Source: Brevirhabdus sp. (GTDB lineage Bacteria; Pseudomonadota; Alphaproteobacteria; Rhodobacterales; Rhodobacteraceae). From it: DNA of 64,000 nt. Below are positions 54,016 to 63,354 of this stretch, in pieces. The notes under the pieces are model-generated. The model did no database searches, was not told where the DNA came from, and saw only the letters and a program-made list of their open reading frames with translations. Location: contig JAGXFH010000052.1 in NCBI GenBank assembly GCA_024637315.1, positions 62,001 through 126,000 of the forward strand. Reading direction: 5' to 3'. The stretch's first letter is position 1; each line of letters starts with the position of its first letter. Position numbers and translations under genes: made by a program.

Positions 54016-55350
54016 ATGAGCATGACATGGCTGAAGATGACAGCGGCGAATCTGGGACGCGGAATCGAATCCGGCGAAATCGACCCGCTCGAACTGACCG
54101 AAACCTATCTGTCGGCGATCGCCGTACATCCGCTTCGCGACCGTATCTATGCCAGGGTGACGGAACCCCGGGCGCTGGCCGAGGCACGTGCGGCCTCTGC
54201 CCGTGCCAAGACAGGGCACCGGCTGTCGGCGCTCGACGGTGTTCCGATCTCTTGGAAGGACCTATTCGATACAGCTGGTGTTGCGACGGAGTCCGGTTCC
54301 GCGTTGTTGCAGGGGCGCACTCCTGACAAGGATGCGCTGGTCTTGCAGAACGCGACCGCCGCGGGGCTGGTGTGCCTTGGCAAGACACACATGTCCGAAC
54401 TGGCGTTCTCCGGCCTCGGCTACAATCCCGTCACGGCTACGCCGCCCTCGGTCAATGATCCGGAAGCCGTCTCCGGCGGCTCGTCCTCGGGCGCCGCGAC
54501 CTCGGTGGCGTTTGATCTGGCAGCCGCGGGCATCGGCTCTGACACCGGCGGTTCGGTGCGCATTCCGGCGGTCTGGAACGACCTCGTGGGCCTCAAGACC
54601 ACTTCCGGTCGGTTGTCGCTGCAGGGCGTCGTCCCGCTGGCGGCCAGCTTTGATACGGTCGGTCCGCTCTGCCGCAGCGTCGAGGATGCGGCCTTGCTGT
54701 TTGCCGCTTTGCAAGGCGAAAGCACCGCGGTCGATCTGGTCGGAGCGTCACTGAAGGGCATGCGGCTGTTGATCCCCGCGAACAAGATCTTCGAGAATGC
54801 CCGCACCGAGCCGCTGGCCGGCTTCCAAGACGCCGTTCAGCGGCTGGAGGCGGCTGGTGCGACCATCGAGCGACGCGAAATCACGTGCGTCGAGTCCGCG
54901 TTGCAACTCTCGCCGATCCTCTTTGCCACCGAGGCCTACGGTACTTGGAAAGATCAGATCGAGGCCGCACCGGAGAAAATGTTTCATCAGATACTGGAAC
55001 GGTTCCGCGCCGGCGGCGCCTTCATGGGTGCCGATTTTGTACAGGCATGGCAGAAGCTTAATCAAATTCGAGACGAGTGGGGCGATGTCACGGCCGCATA
55101 TGATGCGGTGATTCTGCCGACTGCGCCGTCGATGCCACCGAACATGGATCGACTGGCAAGCGATGATGACTACTACGTGACAGAAAACCTGCTGGCGCTT
55201 CACAATACACGGATCGGCAATCTTTTGGGCCTGGCATGTCTGACCCTGCCCACTTGCCTGCCGTCGACCGGGATCATGTTCATGACCCCGCCAAATTCCG
55301 AAGAGCGGTTGTTGCGGTTGAGTGTGGCGGCAGAGGCGGCTCTGGCCTAA
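54016..55350 (+). CDS. Amidase signature family protein
   Basis: 444-residue amidase with a Ser-cisSer-Lys triad. The lysine is in PISWKDLFDTAG, the serines in AVSGGSSSGAATSVAF and GSDTGGSVRIPAVW. The C-terminal YDAVILPTAPSMPP and GNLLGLACLTLPT match the GatA-like group, but the gene is not clustered with gatB/gatC and the length is shorter than GatA, so a free-standing amidase is likely. ATG 54016 has GGAGG five bases upstream; 53998 and 54022 are alternatives. The substrate is unknown. Confidence 0.9.
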   Translation: MSMTWLKMTAANLGRGIESGEIDPLELTETYLSAIAVHPLRDRIYARVTEPRALAEARAASARAKTGHRLSALDGVPISWKDLFDTAGVATESGSALLQGRTPDKDALVLQNATAAGLVCLGKTHMSELAFSGLGYNPVTATPPSVNDPEAVSGGSSSGAATSVAFDLAAAGIGSDTGGSVRIPAVWNDLVGLKTTSGRLSLQGVVPLAASFDTVGPLCRSVEDAALLFAALQGESTAVDLVGASLKGMRLLIPANKIFENARTEPLAGFQDAVQRLEAAGATIERREITCVESALQLSPILFATEAYGTWKDQIEAAPEKMFHQILERFRAGGAFMGADFVQAWQKLNQIRDEWGDVTAAYDAVILPTAPSMPPNMDRLASDDDYYVTENLLALHNTRIGNLLGLACLTLPTCLPSTGIMFMTPPNSEERLLRLSVAAEAALA

Positions 55351-55466
55351 AAGCAACATATCAGCGCGACAAGCGGCGATTTTTGCTGCGTTTTTCTGGA
55401 CCGGGCGGGTTTCCCCCGGTATCCTTCGACAAAACGGGACGCAACGATCCCGAACTTGAGGCAGAC

Positions 55467-56651
55467 ATGACGTTTCCCGAGCGGTTTTCGAACCTGCCAG
55501 AATACGCGTTTCCGCGAGTGCGGAGGCTTCTCGACGCGCATGCGCCGGGCGGTGATGTCGTTCATATGACCATCGGGGAGCCAAAACACGATTTTCCGCA
55601 ATGGGTCAGCAAGATCATTTCCGATAATGCATCCGGCTTCGGGAAGTACCCGCCGAATGATGGAACGCCGGAGTTGCGTTCGGCAATCAGCGGTTGGATC
55701 AAGCGCCGTTATGGCGTTCCGGTCGATCCCGAAACGCAGATCATGGCGCTGAACGGTACGCGAGAGGGGCTGTTCAACGCCTGCATCGCGCTTTGCCCGG
55801 AAAAGACCGCCAAAGGCCACCAGCCGGTGGTTCTGACGCCGAACCCGTTCTATCAGGTCTACGCCGTCGCGGCTGCGGCCGTGGGGGCAAGGTGTCACTT
55901 CGTTCCCGCGACGGCAGTCAACGGCTTTTTGCCCGATTATGCAGCGTTGAAGCCGGAAATCCTGAACCGGGTCGCCGTCGCCTACATCTGCTCTCCTTCG
56001 AACCCGCAGGGTGCGGTCGCCTCGCACGACTATTGGCGTGATCTGATTGCCTTGGCCGAACATCACGACTTTCAGGTTTTCGCGGACGAGTGCTACTCGG
56101 AGATCTACCGTGACGACGCCCCCGTCGGCGCGATGGAGGTCGCCGCCGAGATCGGTGCCGATCCCGAACGCGTGGTGATCTTCAATTCGCTCTCCAAACG
56201 CTCGAACCTTCCGGGCCTTCGGTCCGGCTTTGTCGCGGGCGGACCCGAAAGCATCCGGCGCATCAAGCAACTGCGCGATTTCGCGGGCGCTCCGCTGCCG
56301 CTTCCGCTGCAAAGGGCCGCCGAAAGGGTCTGGTCCGATGAGGAACATGTGGCTGTGAACCGGGCGCTTTATGTGGAGAAATATGACGCGGCGGACCAGA
56401 TCTTTGCCTCGGTACAGGGCTGCAAATCCCCCGATGCGGGCTTCTTTCTGTGGTTGCCGGTCGAAGACGGCGAAGCGGCGGCGCTTCGGCTTTGGCGGGA
56501 AACCGGGGTTCGGGTGCTGCCCGGCGCCTATCTCAGCCGCGAAGTGGACAATGAGAATCCCGGCAAGGGATACATCCGGGTCGCAATGGTGGCCCCAAAA
56601 CAAGAAATGCAGGGCGGGCTGATCAAGCTCCGCGACTGCTTGTTTGCGTGA
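55467..56651 (+). CDS. Class I/II aminotransferase, DapC-like
   Basis: 394-residue fold-type I PLP aminotransferase. [40 protein letters not shown] and the PLP lysine in [21 protein letters not shown] are clear. The sequence pattern resembles the N-succinyldiaminopimelate aminotransferases (DapC) of Rhodobacteraceae that act in lysine and peptidoglycan precursor synthesis, but other amino-acid aminotransferases are possible. The open frame back to 55236 overlaps the amidase and is not believed; ATG 55467 has GAGGC upstream. ftsK begins 14 bases after the stop. Confidence 0.88.
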   Translation: MTFPERFSNLPEYAFPRVRRLLDAHAPGGDVVHMTIGEPKHDFPQWVSKIISDNASGFGKYPPNDGTPELRSAISGWIKRRYGVPVDPETQIMALNGTREGLFNACIALCPEKTAKGHQPVVLTPNPFYQVYAVAAAAVGARCHFVPATAVNGFLPDYAALKPEILNRVAVAYICSPSNPQGAVASHDYWRDLIALAEHHDFQVFADECYSEIYRDDAPVGAMEVAAEIGADPERVVIFNSLSKRSNLPGLRSGFVAGGPESIRRIKQLRDFAGAPLPLPLQRAAERVWSDEEHVAVNRALYVEKYDAADQIFASVQGCKSPDAGFFLWLPVEDGEAAALRLWRETGVRVLPGAYLSREVDNENPGKGYIRVAMVAPKQEMQGGLIKLRDCLFA

Positions 56652-56665
56652 GGAACAAGGTAACA

Positions 56666-59551
56666 ATGGCATCCTATCAGGCACGGCAACGCGATCCCCT
56701 ACTGGACAGCAATACCCAGGCGATCCTGGAACGGCGCGGCAAGGAATTGCTGGGTTTCGGATTGCTGGTCGCGGGGGTGATGGCGGCGATGATTCTGGGC
56801 TCTTATTCACCAGAGGATCCCAGCTGGATGTCGGCAACGGATGAACCGGCACGCAATCTGCTTGGCCGTCTTGGCGCTTCAATCGCCTCGCCGCTCTACA
56901 TCATTTCTGGCCTCGGTTCCTGGGGAATCGTCGCCGTTCTGATCGCTTGGGGCACGCGTTTCATGCTGCACCGGGGCGAAGAGCGATCAGTGGGCCGGGT
57001 GATTTTCGCCCCGATTGCGGTTGCGCTTGCCTCGGTCTATGCCTCGACCCACGTTCCCAGCGGTGACTGGACCCATTCCTTCGGTCTTGGCGGCTTGTTT
57101 GGCGACACCGTGCTGGGGGCGATTCTGGGTGTCGTCCCGGTCAAGGCCACACTGGGCCTCAAGGTCATGGCGCTGCTCATGGCGCTTGGCACGCTGGCAA
57201 TGTCACTTTTCGTGCTCGGTTTCACGATGACAGAGTTGCGCAGCGTTGCGCGGTTTCTCGGGATCGGCGTCATCCTGCTTTATGCTACGCTGCTGCGGTT
57301 GGCGGGCAAGGGTGCGGTTGGCGCATTGCGTACCGCGCAGCAGATGCGAGAGCGCCGGTTGGAGCGTCAGAACCAGCATGCCGGGATCGAAGCGCTGGAT
57401 TATTCCGAACCGACGGTCTCCATGGCCGTCCAGCCCATTGTGCGACGTCCGAACGGCAGCGAGCCGACGAGTGCGGCAAGATCGGGCCTTCGCGCTGAAC
57501 CCTCTGTTACCGCGCCGAGATTTTCAGGTGTCACGAAAATGCAGGCGGAACCCAGGTCCGGCCTGTTTGCCCGTGTTCCTGCCTTGCTGAAACGCGCGCC
57601 GTCGCCTGCCGAACCGACGTCCCCCCCTGCCTTGGCGATGGGTGACGATTTCGGCGATCCGCGGATCAAGGCAAAGATTGCCGATGTGCTGAAAAACCGC
57701 GCTGGCAAGGCACCCGTGGCGAAATCGGCGATCCGCACCGAACCACCCGTTGCCGGCCGTATCGACAGCTCTTCGAACAAGATGGTTCTGTCGAACCCCA
57801 CGGTTCCGGGGGCGGCCCGACCTCAGGCCGAGCATTTGCCTTCGATGGCGATTGAAGACGACCCCTATCTTGATCCGTTGCTGGATGACGACGCTGACGA
57901 CCACAACTATGCGCAGTACCAGCTACCGCCAATCCCGGACCCCAAGAAGGTCGTGCAGCACGCGCCGCGCAAGCTGGTGCAACCCTCTCGTCAGGCTCAG
58001 GCTGAGGCGCAGCCGGCCCTCAAATTCGAGGAAACGGCAACCTCATACGAAACCCCACCGCTCAGCCTGCTGACAAGTCCGGTCGGCATCGAACGCCATC
58101 ACCTGTCCAACGAAGCGCTGGAAGAAAACGCCCGAATGCTGGAATCCGTACTCGATGATTACGGCGTGAAGGGAGAGATCGTGTCGGTCCGGCCCGGCCC
58201 TGTCGTGACGATGTACGAGTTGGAGCCGGCCCCCGGCCTCAAGGCCAGCCGTGTCATCGGCCTGGCCGATGATATTGCGCGATCGATGTCGGCGCTGTCG
58301 GCGCGTGTCTCGACCGTACCGGGTCGGTCTGTTATCGGCATCGAACTGCCGAACGAAAAACGCGAGATGGTTGTACTCAGGGAAATGCTGGCCGCCCGCG
58401 ACTTCGGCGACAGCAACATGCGTCTGCCCTTGGCGTTGGGCAAGGACATCGGCGGCGATCCGATCATCGCCAACCTCGCCAAGATGCCTCATCTCCTGAT
58501 CGCGGGCACTACTGGCTCGGGCAAGTCGGTGGCAATCAACACGATGATCCTGTCGCTTCTTTACAAGCTGACGCCGGATGAATGCCGCCTGATCATGATC
58601 GATCCGAAGATGCTGGAACTGTCCGTCTATGACGGAATCCCGCACCTTCTGTCCCCGGTCGTCACCGACCCTAAAAAGGCCGTAGTGGCCCTGAAATGGG
58701 TGGTCGGCGAGATGGAGGACCGCTACCGCAAGATGTCGAAAATGGGTGTCCGCAACATCGAAGGCTTCAACGGTCGGGTCCGCGATGCGCTGGCCAAGGG
58801 CGAGATGTTCAAGCGCACGGTGCAGACCGGCTTTGACGATGAAACCGGCGAACCCGTCTTCGAGACGGAGCAGTTCCAGCCCCAGACGATCCCCTACATC
58901 GTGGTGATCGTCGACGAGATGGCCGATCTGATGATGGTTGCCGGAAAAGAGATCGAGGCCTGTATCCAGCGTCTCGCGCAGATGGCGCGGGCGTCGGGTA
59001 TCCATCTGATCATGGCGACACAGCGCCCCTCTGTCGACGTCATCACCGGCACGATCAAAGCGAACTTCCCGACGCGGATTTCTTTCCAGGTCACATCAAA
59101 AATCGACAGCCGCACGATCCTCGGCGAGCAGGGGGCCGAGCAATTGCTGGGGATGGGCGACATGCTGTTCATGGCGGGTGGCGCCAAGATCACCCGCGTC
59201 CACGGCCCTTTCGTGAGCGATGAAGAGGTCGAGGAAATCGTCAACTTCCTGAAATCCTTCGGCCCGCCAGCCTATATGAGCGGCGTGACCGAGGGTCAGG
59301 ACGAGGATACCGAAAGCAGCATCGATCTTGTGCTTGGTCTTGGCGGCAATACCGACGGCGATGACGCGCTTTACGATCAGGCCGTACAGATCGTGATCAA
59401 GGATCGCAAATGTTCGACCTCGTATATCCAGCGCAAACTGGCGATCGGCTACAACAAGGCCGCGCGTCTGGTCGAACAGATGGAGGATGCCGGACTGGTG
59501 AGTTCAGCCAATCATGTCGGCAAGCGGGAAATTCTGGTGCCCGAGCAGTAA
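56666..59551 (+). CDS. ftsK: DNA translocase FtsK
   Basis: 961-residue divisome DNA pump that clears and unlinks chromosome termini. N-terminal membrane domain with four to five helices (~28-220), a long Pro/Ala-rich linker (~220-480), then the RecA-like motor: Walker A GTTGSGKS ends at K620-S621, Walker [17 protein letters not shown] near 750, and the [25 protein letters not shown] segment. The C-terminal winged-helix gamma domain (~900-961, [25 protein letters not shown]) reads KOPS-type polar sequences. ATG 56666 has AAGG upstream; a GTG at 56648 is also in frame. Confidence 0.97.
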   Translation: MASYQARQRDPLLDSNTQAILERRGKELLGFGLLVAGVMAAMILGSYSPEDPSWMSATDEPARNLLGRLGASIASPLYIISGLGSWGIVAVLIAWGTRFMLHRGEERSVGRVIFAPIAVALASVYASTHVPSGDWTHSFGLGGLFGDTVLGAILGVVPVKATLGLKVMALLMALGTLAMSLFVLGFTMTELRSVARFLGIGVILLYATLLRLAGKGAVGALRTAQQMRERRLERQNQHAGIEALDYSEPTVSMAVQPIVRRPNGSEPTSAARSGLRAEPSVTAPRFSGVTKMQAEPRSGLFARVPALLKRAPSPAEPTSPPALAMGDDFGDPRIKAKIADVLKNRAGKAPVAKSAIRTEPPVAGRIDSSSNKMVLSNPTVPGAARPQAEHLPSMAIEDDPYLDPLLDDDADDHNYAQYQLPPIPDPKKVVQHAPRKLVQPSRQAQAEAQPALKFEETATSYETPPLSLLTSPVGIERHHLSNEALEENARMLESVLDDYGVKGEIVSVRPGPVVTMYELEPAPGLKASRVIGLADDIARSMSALSARVSTVPGRSVIGIELPNEKREMVVLREMLAARDFGDSNMRLPLALGKDIGGDPIIANLAKMPHLLIAGTTGSGKSVAINTMILSLLYKLTPDECRLIMIDPKMLELSVYDGIPHLLSPVVTDPKKAVVALKWVVGEMEDRYRKMSKMGVRNIEGFNGRVRDALAKGEMFKRTVQTGFDDETGEPVFETEQFQPQTIPYIVVIVDEMADLMMVAGKEIEACIQRLAQMARASGIHLIMATQRPSVDVITGTIKANFPTRISFQVTSKIDSRTILGEQGAEQLLGMGDMLFMAGGAKITRVHGPFVSDEEVEEIVNFLKSFGPPAYMSGVTEGQDEDTESSIDLVLGLGGNTDGDDALYDQAVQIVIKDRKCSTSYIQRKLAIGYNKAARLVEQMEDAGLVSSANHVGKREILVPEQ

Positions 59552-59620
59552 CGGGCGGTTCTCTGCTTTGTGAGAATTCGGGACGTGCAGGGTCTATGCG
59601 CAGTTGCTAGATAAGCTGTC

Positions 59621-60223
59621 ATGAAACATATGCGCCTTATCTTCGCCCCGCTTCTGATGTTGGTCCTTGCCTTCCCCGCAAGTGCCGAGAAGCTGTCGCT
59701 TGCGACCCTCTCGGACTATCTGAATGGACTGACAGCCGCCGAGGCCGAATTCACCCAGATCAACGATGACGGCACGATCTCGACCGGAAGGATATTAATC
59801 AACCGGCCGGGACGAATCCGGTTCGAATACAACCCGCCCGATGCCAGCCTTGTCATGGCGGGGTCCGGCGAAGTCGTTGTCTTCGATACAAAGTCCAACG
59901 CAACGCCTGAGCGGTTCGCCCTGGCGAGTACGCCGCTTGCGATCATCCTCAAGCCGACCGTCAATCTCGGCCAGGCCCGGATGGTGGTGGCGCATACATC
60001 CAATGTCACGACGACGACCGTGACCGCACAGGATCCCGATCATCCCGAATACGGCAACATCCAGCTGGTCTTTACCGGGGATCCGGTCGAGTTGCGGCAA
60101 TGGGTCGTTACCGATGCCGCGGATCAGCAGACGACCGTCATTCTTGGTGAACTCAAGACCGGAGGCCGGATGAGTCCGCGATTGTTCGACATTCGCGGTG
60201 AGTTGGAAAAACGCGGCTACTGA
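59621..60223 (+). CDS. lolA: Outer membrane lipoprotein carrier protein LolA
   Basis: 200-residue periplasmic chaperone that ferries lipoproteins from LolCDE to the outer membrane. Signal peptide MKHMRLIFAPLLMLVLAFPASA, then AEKLSLATLSDYLNGLTAAEAEFTQI and GRILINRPGRIRFEYNPPD, the typical half-barrel opening. Size is normal. It follows ftsK as in many alphaproteobacteria. Its TGA and the converging transglycosylase stop together form the palindrome TGATCA at 60221-60226. Confidence 0.93.
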   Translation: MKHMRLIFAPLLMLVLAFPASAEKLSLATLSDYLNGLTAAEAEFTQINDDGTISTGRILINRPGRIRFEYNPPDASLVMAGSGEVVVFDTKSNATPERFALASTPLAIILKPTVNLGQARMVVAHTSNVTTTTVTAQDPDHPEYGNIQLVFTGDPVELRQWVVTDAADQQTTVILGELKTGGRMSPRLFDIRGELEKRGY

Positions 60224-60808
60224 TCAGGCCTTGCCGCACGAAATCAGCTGCGCGTGATACTGATGCGACCGCTGTCCAACCTCACCCGCGATCCGCATCA
60301 GCCAGGCCTTTGAGCGATAGCTGCCCCTGGCATAGCCCGTCCGGCCCTCATGATAGGCCAGATACTGATTCTGCGCATCAGTCAGCGGAATGCCGAGATC
60401 CCGGGCGGTTTGCGCCATGTACCAGCCCATGAAATCGGTGGCATCATCGATATCGTCCCGCTTGGCCCTGCGGTTGCGGGTCGAGCGCTGGTATTCGTCC
60501 CAAGTTCCGTCCAGCGCCTGACTGTAGCCATAGGCCGAAGATTGGCGGCCCATCGGGATGATTCCCAACGCAAACTGGTGCGGCGTGCGTGCATTTCCGA
60601 TGAATTTGCTTTCCTGATAGATCGTCGCCATCTGTACGGCGACCGGCACACCGTATTTGTGCTCGGTTCGCTTCATTGCCTTGAGGTATTTCGGGCGCTG
60701 ATCCACAATGCTGCAGGCGTTGTCCAGATTTCGCGGCGCAGAATAATTTCCGCTGCCGCAGGCGGCCACCAGTACCAACAATGCTGTCGCGCGAAGAAGT
60801 CTGCTCAT
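60224..60808 (-). CDS. Lytic transglycosylase (SLT-domain) lipoprotein
   Basis: 194-residue lipoprotein with signal peptide MSRLLRATALLVLVAACG and lipobox VAAC. The SLT-like domain has the catalytic glutamate in MATIYQESKFIGNA and the GYSQALDGTWDEYQ motif, with the later MGWYMAQTARDLGI and YLAYHEGRTGYARGSY. It would cleave the glycan strand of peptidoglycan to anhydromuropeptides from the outer membrane. ATG 60808 has GAGGGG upstream, better than the frame from 60841. Converges with lolA with no spacer. Confidence 0.9.
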   Translation of the reverse strand: MSRLLRATALLVLVAACGSGNYSAPRNLDNACSIVDQRPKYLKAMKRTEHKYGVPVAVQMATIYQESKFIGNARTPHQFALGIIPMGRQSSAYGYSQALDGTWDEYQRSTRNRRAKRDDIDDATDFMGWYMAQTARDLGIPLTDAQNQYLAYHEGRTGYARGSYRSKAWLMRIAGEVGQRSHQYHAQLISCGKA

Positions 60809-60881
60809 CTGCCCCTCGCTTTTTTTTATTGAGCGCACCATAGCCCAATCTGCCAGCAGGGTGAACGAAAAAGACGCCCCG

Positions 60882-61763
60882 TCAGATCACAAAAGCCAAA
60901 GTAAGCGGTAAAGTGACAACCGAAATCAGCGTCGATACGACGACAAGCCCGGCCACGGATTCTGCATCGGCACCATATTTCTCGGCCAGAAGGTAGCTCG
61001 TTACCGCAACCGGCGTCGAGACCTGCAGGACCAGAACGCCGAAGGCCACTGGGGGCAAGCCGAACCACAAGCCGACGGCCCATGCAATCGCTACGCAGAA
61101 TGCTACCTTCGCGACCGAGAGGAAGAGCGGCAGGCCCAACCGGCCGGGCGACAGCCGGGCAAGCGCTACCCCGAGCGTGATCAGCATCATCGGAATGGCC
61201 ATCTGGCCGATCAGTGTCAGGGTGTTGGTCAGGAAGGTTGGTGTCTGCCAGTCTTGCCAAAGAAACAGCGCGCCCAACAAGGTTGCGCCTACCAACGGTT
61301 CCTTGATGACCTTCAGCAGCGATCCGCCGCCCGAGACCAACCACACCCCGAACGTGAACGAATAGACGCCCATGATGGCGAAGATCACCACCGCGAAACC
61401 CAACCCCTCGTCGCCATAGGCAAAGAGGGCCAGAGGCAGGCCAAGGTTCCCGGTATTGCCGAAAATCAACGGTGCGAGGTAGGTGCGCAGATCCACTTGG
61501 GCGCCCTTGACCAGCAAGAACGCCGCAAAGGTGACCAGGCCGTAAGCCACGATGGTTGCCAGCGAAACCGCTGAAAGCGTTTGCGGGTCGATGTCCGTGC
61601 GCATCAGCGCGGTGAAGATAAGGCACGGAACCGAAAGGGTCATCGCCAGCTGAGTGACGAACTTCACCCGATACTCGTACCCTGCCTTGACCCAAAAGAA
61701 ACCAATAGCCGCCAACAGGAAAACCGGAGCGACGATCTCCAGCACTGTAAGGACGAGGTTCAC
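60882..61763 (-). CDS. AEC family (auxin efflux carrier-type) transporter
   Basis: 293-residue membrane protein with about ten helices. The family pattern shows in APVFLLAAIGFFWVKAGYEY at the start, GNTGNLGLPLALFAYG in the first half (N-x2-N-x-G-L-P crossover) and STPVAVTSYLLAEKYGADAE in the second. Bacterial AEC proteins export or import small organic anions such as malate or malonate; substrate unknown. It lies between the transglycosylase gene and the divergent hspQ. Confidence 0.9.
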   Translation of the reverse strand: MNLVLTVLEIVAPVFLLAAIGFFWVKAGYEYRVKFVTQLAMTLSVPCLIFTALMRTDIDPQTLSAVSLATIVAYGLVTFAAFLLVKGAQVDLRTYLAPLIFGNTGNLGLPLALFAYGDEGLGFAVVIFAIMGVYSFTFGVWLVSGGGSLLKVIKEPLVGATLLGALFLWQDWQTPTFLTNTLTLIGQMAIPMMLITLGVALARLSPGRLGLPLFLSVAKVAFCVAIAWAVGLWFGLPPVAFGVLVLQVSTPVAVTSYLLAEKYGADAESVAGLVVVSTLISVVTLPLTLAFVI

Positions 61764-61847
61764 AGTTTGTTTCCTGTTTTTTTGGTTTGTTGCATGGACA
61801 TAACCCCGATCTGGGGTCTAATAACAAGTAGTGAGGGTTACAATGCG

Positions 61848-62174
61848 ATGCTGAAGACACGCGCTAAATATCATTTGGGTCAAGTGGTGCGCCACCGCAT
61901 GCATCCGTTTCGGGGTGTGGTCTTCGATGTGGACGCGATGTTCTCCAACACCGATGAATGGTATGCCGCAATTCCGGAAGAGAGTCGGCCGATAAAGGAT
62001 CAACCATTCTACCACCTGCTCGCCGAAAACGACCAAAGCTACTACGTGGCGTATGTTTCTGAACAGAACCTCGTTCCGGATTATTCGGGCGAGCCGGTCG
62101 ACCATCCTGATCTGCCCGACATGTTCGGTGACTTTCAAGACGGGCTGTACCCGCTGCATTTCCAGCTGAATTAG
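61848..62174 (+). CDS. hspQ: Heat shock protein HspQ
   Basis: 108-residue YccV-type protein that binds hemimethylated DNA and modulates proteolysis. RAKYHLGQVVRHRMHPFRGVVFDVDAMFSN, PFYHLLAENDQSYYVAYVSEQNLVPD and the C-terminal GEPVDHPDLPDMFG are family marks. GAGGG precedes ATG 61848. A dyad CCCC-GATCT-GGGG at 61804-61816 recalls the CCCC element of heat-shock promoters, but the -35 part is unclear. A dyad at 62191-62214 after the stop may help end transcription. Confidence 0.93.
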   Translation: MLKTRAKYHLGQVVRHRMHPFRGVVFDVDAMFSNTDEWYAAIPEESRPIKDQPFYHLLAENDQSYYVAYVSEQNLVPDYSGEPVDHPDLPDMFGDFQDGLYPLHFQLN

Positions 62175-62220
62175 CGCAGGGTGGCTCGTAACTCTCGCCA
62201 CCGGGGTGGAGAGTGTCAGA

Positions 62221-62267
62221 CCTCGACGCCGCGCATTGGGTGGGGGCTGTTAAACGCGACGCCGAGG
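62221..62267. other. Long imperfect stem-loop in a gene-free convergent gap
   Basis: Arms 62221-62233 (CCTCGACGCCGCG) and 62255-62267 (CGCGACGCCGAGG) pair over 13 positions with two mismatches, loop of 21 bases. The gap 62175-62441 has no coding frame I believe. No T run follows on either strand, so this is not an ordinary terminator; it could belong to a small RNA. Confidence 0.45.
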
Positions 62268-62336
62268 GAAGCTAAAGCAGCTACAACTCTGTTCTGTTCC
62301 TACATTCTGTCGGCCATGTGGACCGATTGGGGCAAT

Positions 62337-62351
62337 TTAACGGCAGGTTAA
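62337..62351. promoter_or_regulatory. Full CtrA-type box TTAA-N7-TTAA
   Basis: TTAA at 62337-62340 and 62348-62351 separated by exactly seven bases, the full alphaproteobacterial CtrA binding pattern, in DNA where TTAA is rare. It lies between the ends of two convergent genes (hspQ and the rbaW-like gene), not upstream of either, which suggests an unrecognised transcript. A chance match cannot be excluded. Confidence 0.5.
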
Positions 62352-62441
62352 TTCGTCAGAAACCATGACTCCGAGCCGCGTTGGGCAGAGCTTGAAACCC
62401 GCCAGGTTCTGTTGCCGGGTCATGCCGGATAAGTCAGGGCC

Positions 62442-62855
62442 TCAATCCAAAACAAGCGCGAAGGTCAACTGGTTTTGTCCGTTCCGCCGTGCATAGGTCA
62501 GATCGTGAGCCAGGTCGCGGATCAGCGACCAGCCGAAGCCGCCTTCGGGAAGCGTCTCGGGACTGGCCGAAAGCGCGGCCGTTTTTCGCGCGGGCAGTTT
62601 GCCGTGCGGCATCGTCCCGCCATCATCGACGACCTTTATCCGAAGGTCGGCCCGAGTCCGTGCCATCTCTATGTCGATCCGGCAATCAGGCCTGTTCCGG
62701 CAGGCATGCTCCACGACGTTGTTGAGGATCTCGGCCATGATGATCTCGACCCGTGCGACAGCGTCGTCGCTCAAGTTCAGGACCGTCATCTCTGTCCGCA
62801 AAAGCTGCAAAGCGGCGCGGACCTCGAAAGGATCGCTGGCAAGCGTCAGGCGCAT
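62442..62855 (-). CDS. rbaW: RsbW/RbaW-like anti-sigma serine kinase (HATPase)
   Basis: 137-residue GHKL ATPase of partner-switching systems, which binds a sigma factor or phosphorylates the STAS partner. The N-box is EIIMAEILNNVVEHA, G1 is KVVDDGGTMP and the lid/G2 region GGFGWSLIRDLAHDL. It follows the STAS gene on the same strand, the order of the Rhodobacter capsulatus RbaV/RbaW pair that influences gene transfer agent production. ATG 62855 is chosen; GTG 62897 in the same frame is possible, without a good ribosome site. The rba name is by analogy. Confidence 0.8.
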   Translation of the reverse strand: MRLTLASDPFEVRAALQLLRTEMTVLNLSDDAVARVEIIMAEILNNVVEHACRNRPDCRIDIEMARTRADLRIKVVDDGGTMPHGKLPARKTAALSASPETLPEGGFGWSLIRDLAHDLTYARRNGQNQLTFALVLD

Positions 62856-62914
62856 GGGGCGATCGCCTTGCTCTAGCGGCTGTTGGTCATCCGGCACTCT
62901 GGCTTACCGAGGGA

Positions 62915-63259
62915 TCAGCTTGCAAGTTTCTGGACGCCGACAGCCTCGCTGGCAGAGGCGTGGATCGTGAAGACCGAATCCATTCGGGTCAGGCGAAAGA
63001 CCTTTTCGACTGTTGGCGAAAGTGCGGCCAGTTCCAGCCGCCGTTCCGGCCCCAGAAGCTTCATCGCGGCGACGATCGCACCCAATCCGCTGCTATCGAC
63101 AAAGTCGACGTTCGCAAGATCCAGAATGACTCGTTCGGGCCCGTCCTCCGAAAGGTCTCGCATCGTGTCCTTGAATGCAATCGCGCTGGCCGCGTCGATC
63201 CGGCTTTCCAAGACCGTGATCAGTGTGGCATCAGGAAATTGTTCCGCTGTAAGCTGCAT
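62915..63259 (-). CDS. rbaV: STAS-domain anti-sigma factor antagonist, RbaV-like
   Basis: 114-residue single STAS domain. The conserved loop FVDSSGLGAIVAAMKLL holds the serine that the partner kinase would phosphorylate. LITVLESRIDAASAIAFK opens the domain and VEKVFRLTRMDSVFTIHAS closes it. ATG 63259 has AGAGG four bases upstream; the longer frame from 63304 is unsupported. Together with the downstream HATPase gene it forms a partner-switching pair; no phosphatase (RbaY/RsbU type) and no dedicated sigma gene are adjacent. Confidence 0.85.
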   Translation of the reverse strand: MQLTAEQFPDATLITVLESRIDAASAIAFKDTMRDLSEDGPERVILDLANVDFVDSSGLGAIVAAMKLLGPERRLELAALSPTVEKVFRLTRMDSVFTIHASASEAVGVQKLAS

Positions 63260-63354
63260 GGCGGCCTCTGAACTCTGTTCGGTTGAACTTATGCTAGGGG
63301 ACAAAGGTTACCATTCAGTATGACAGAAATATCGAATTTGACGGAGATACCGAA

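Noticed and set aside
63301-63330. TTACCATT at 63308 as a CtrA site upstream of the rbaV-like gene and thiolase
   Set aside because: Only a half-site with no second TTAA at the right spacing.
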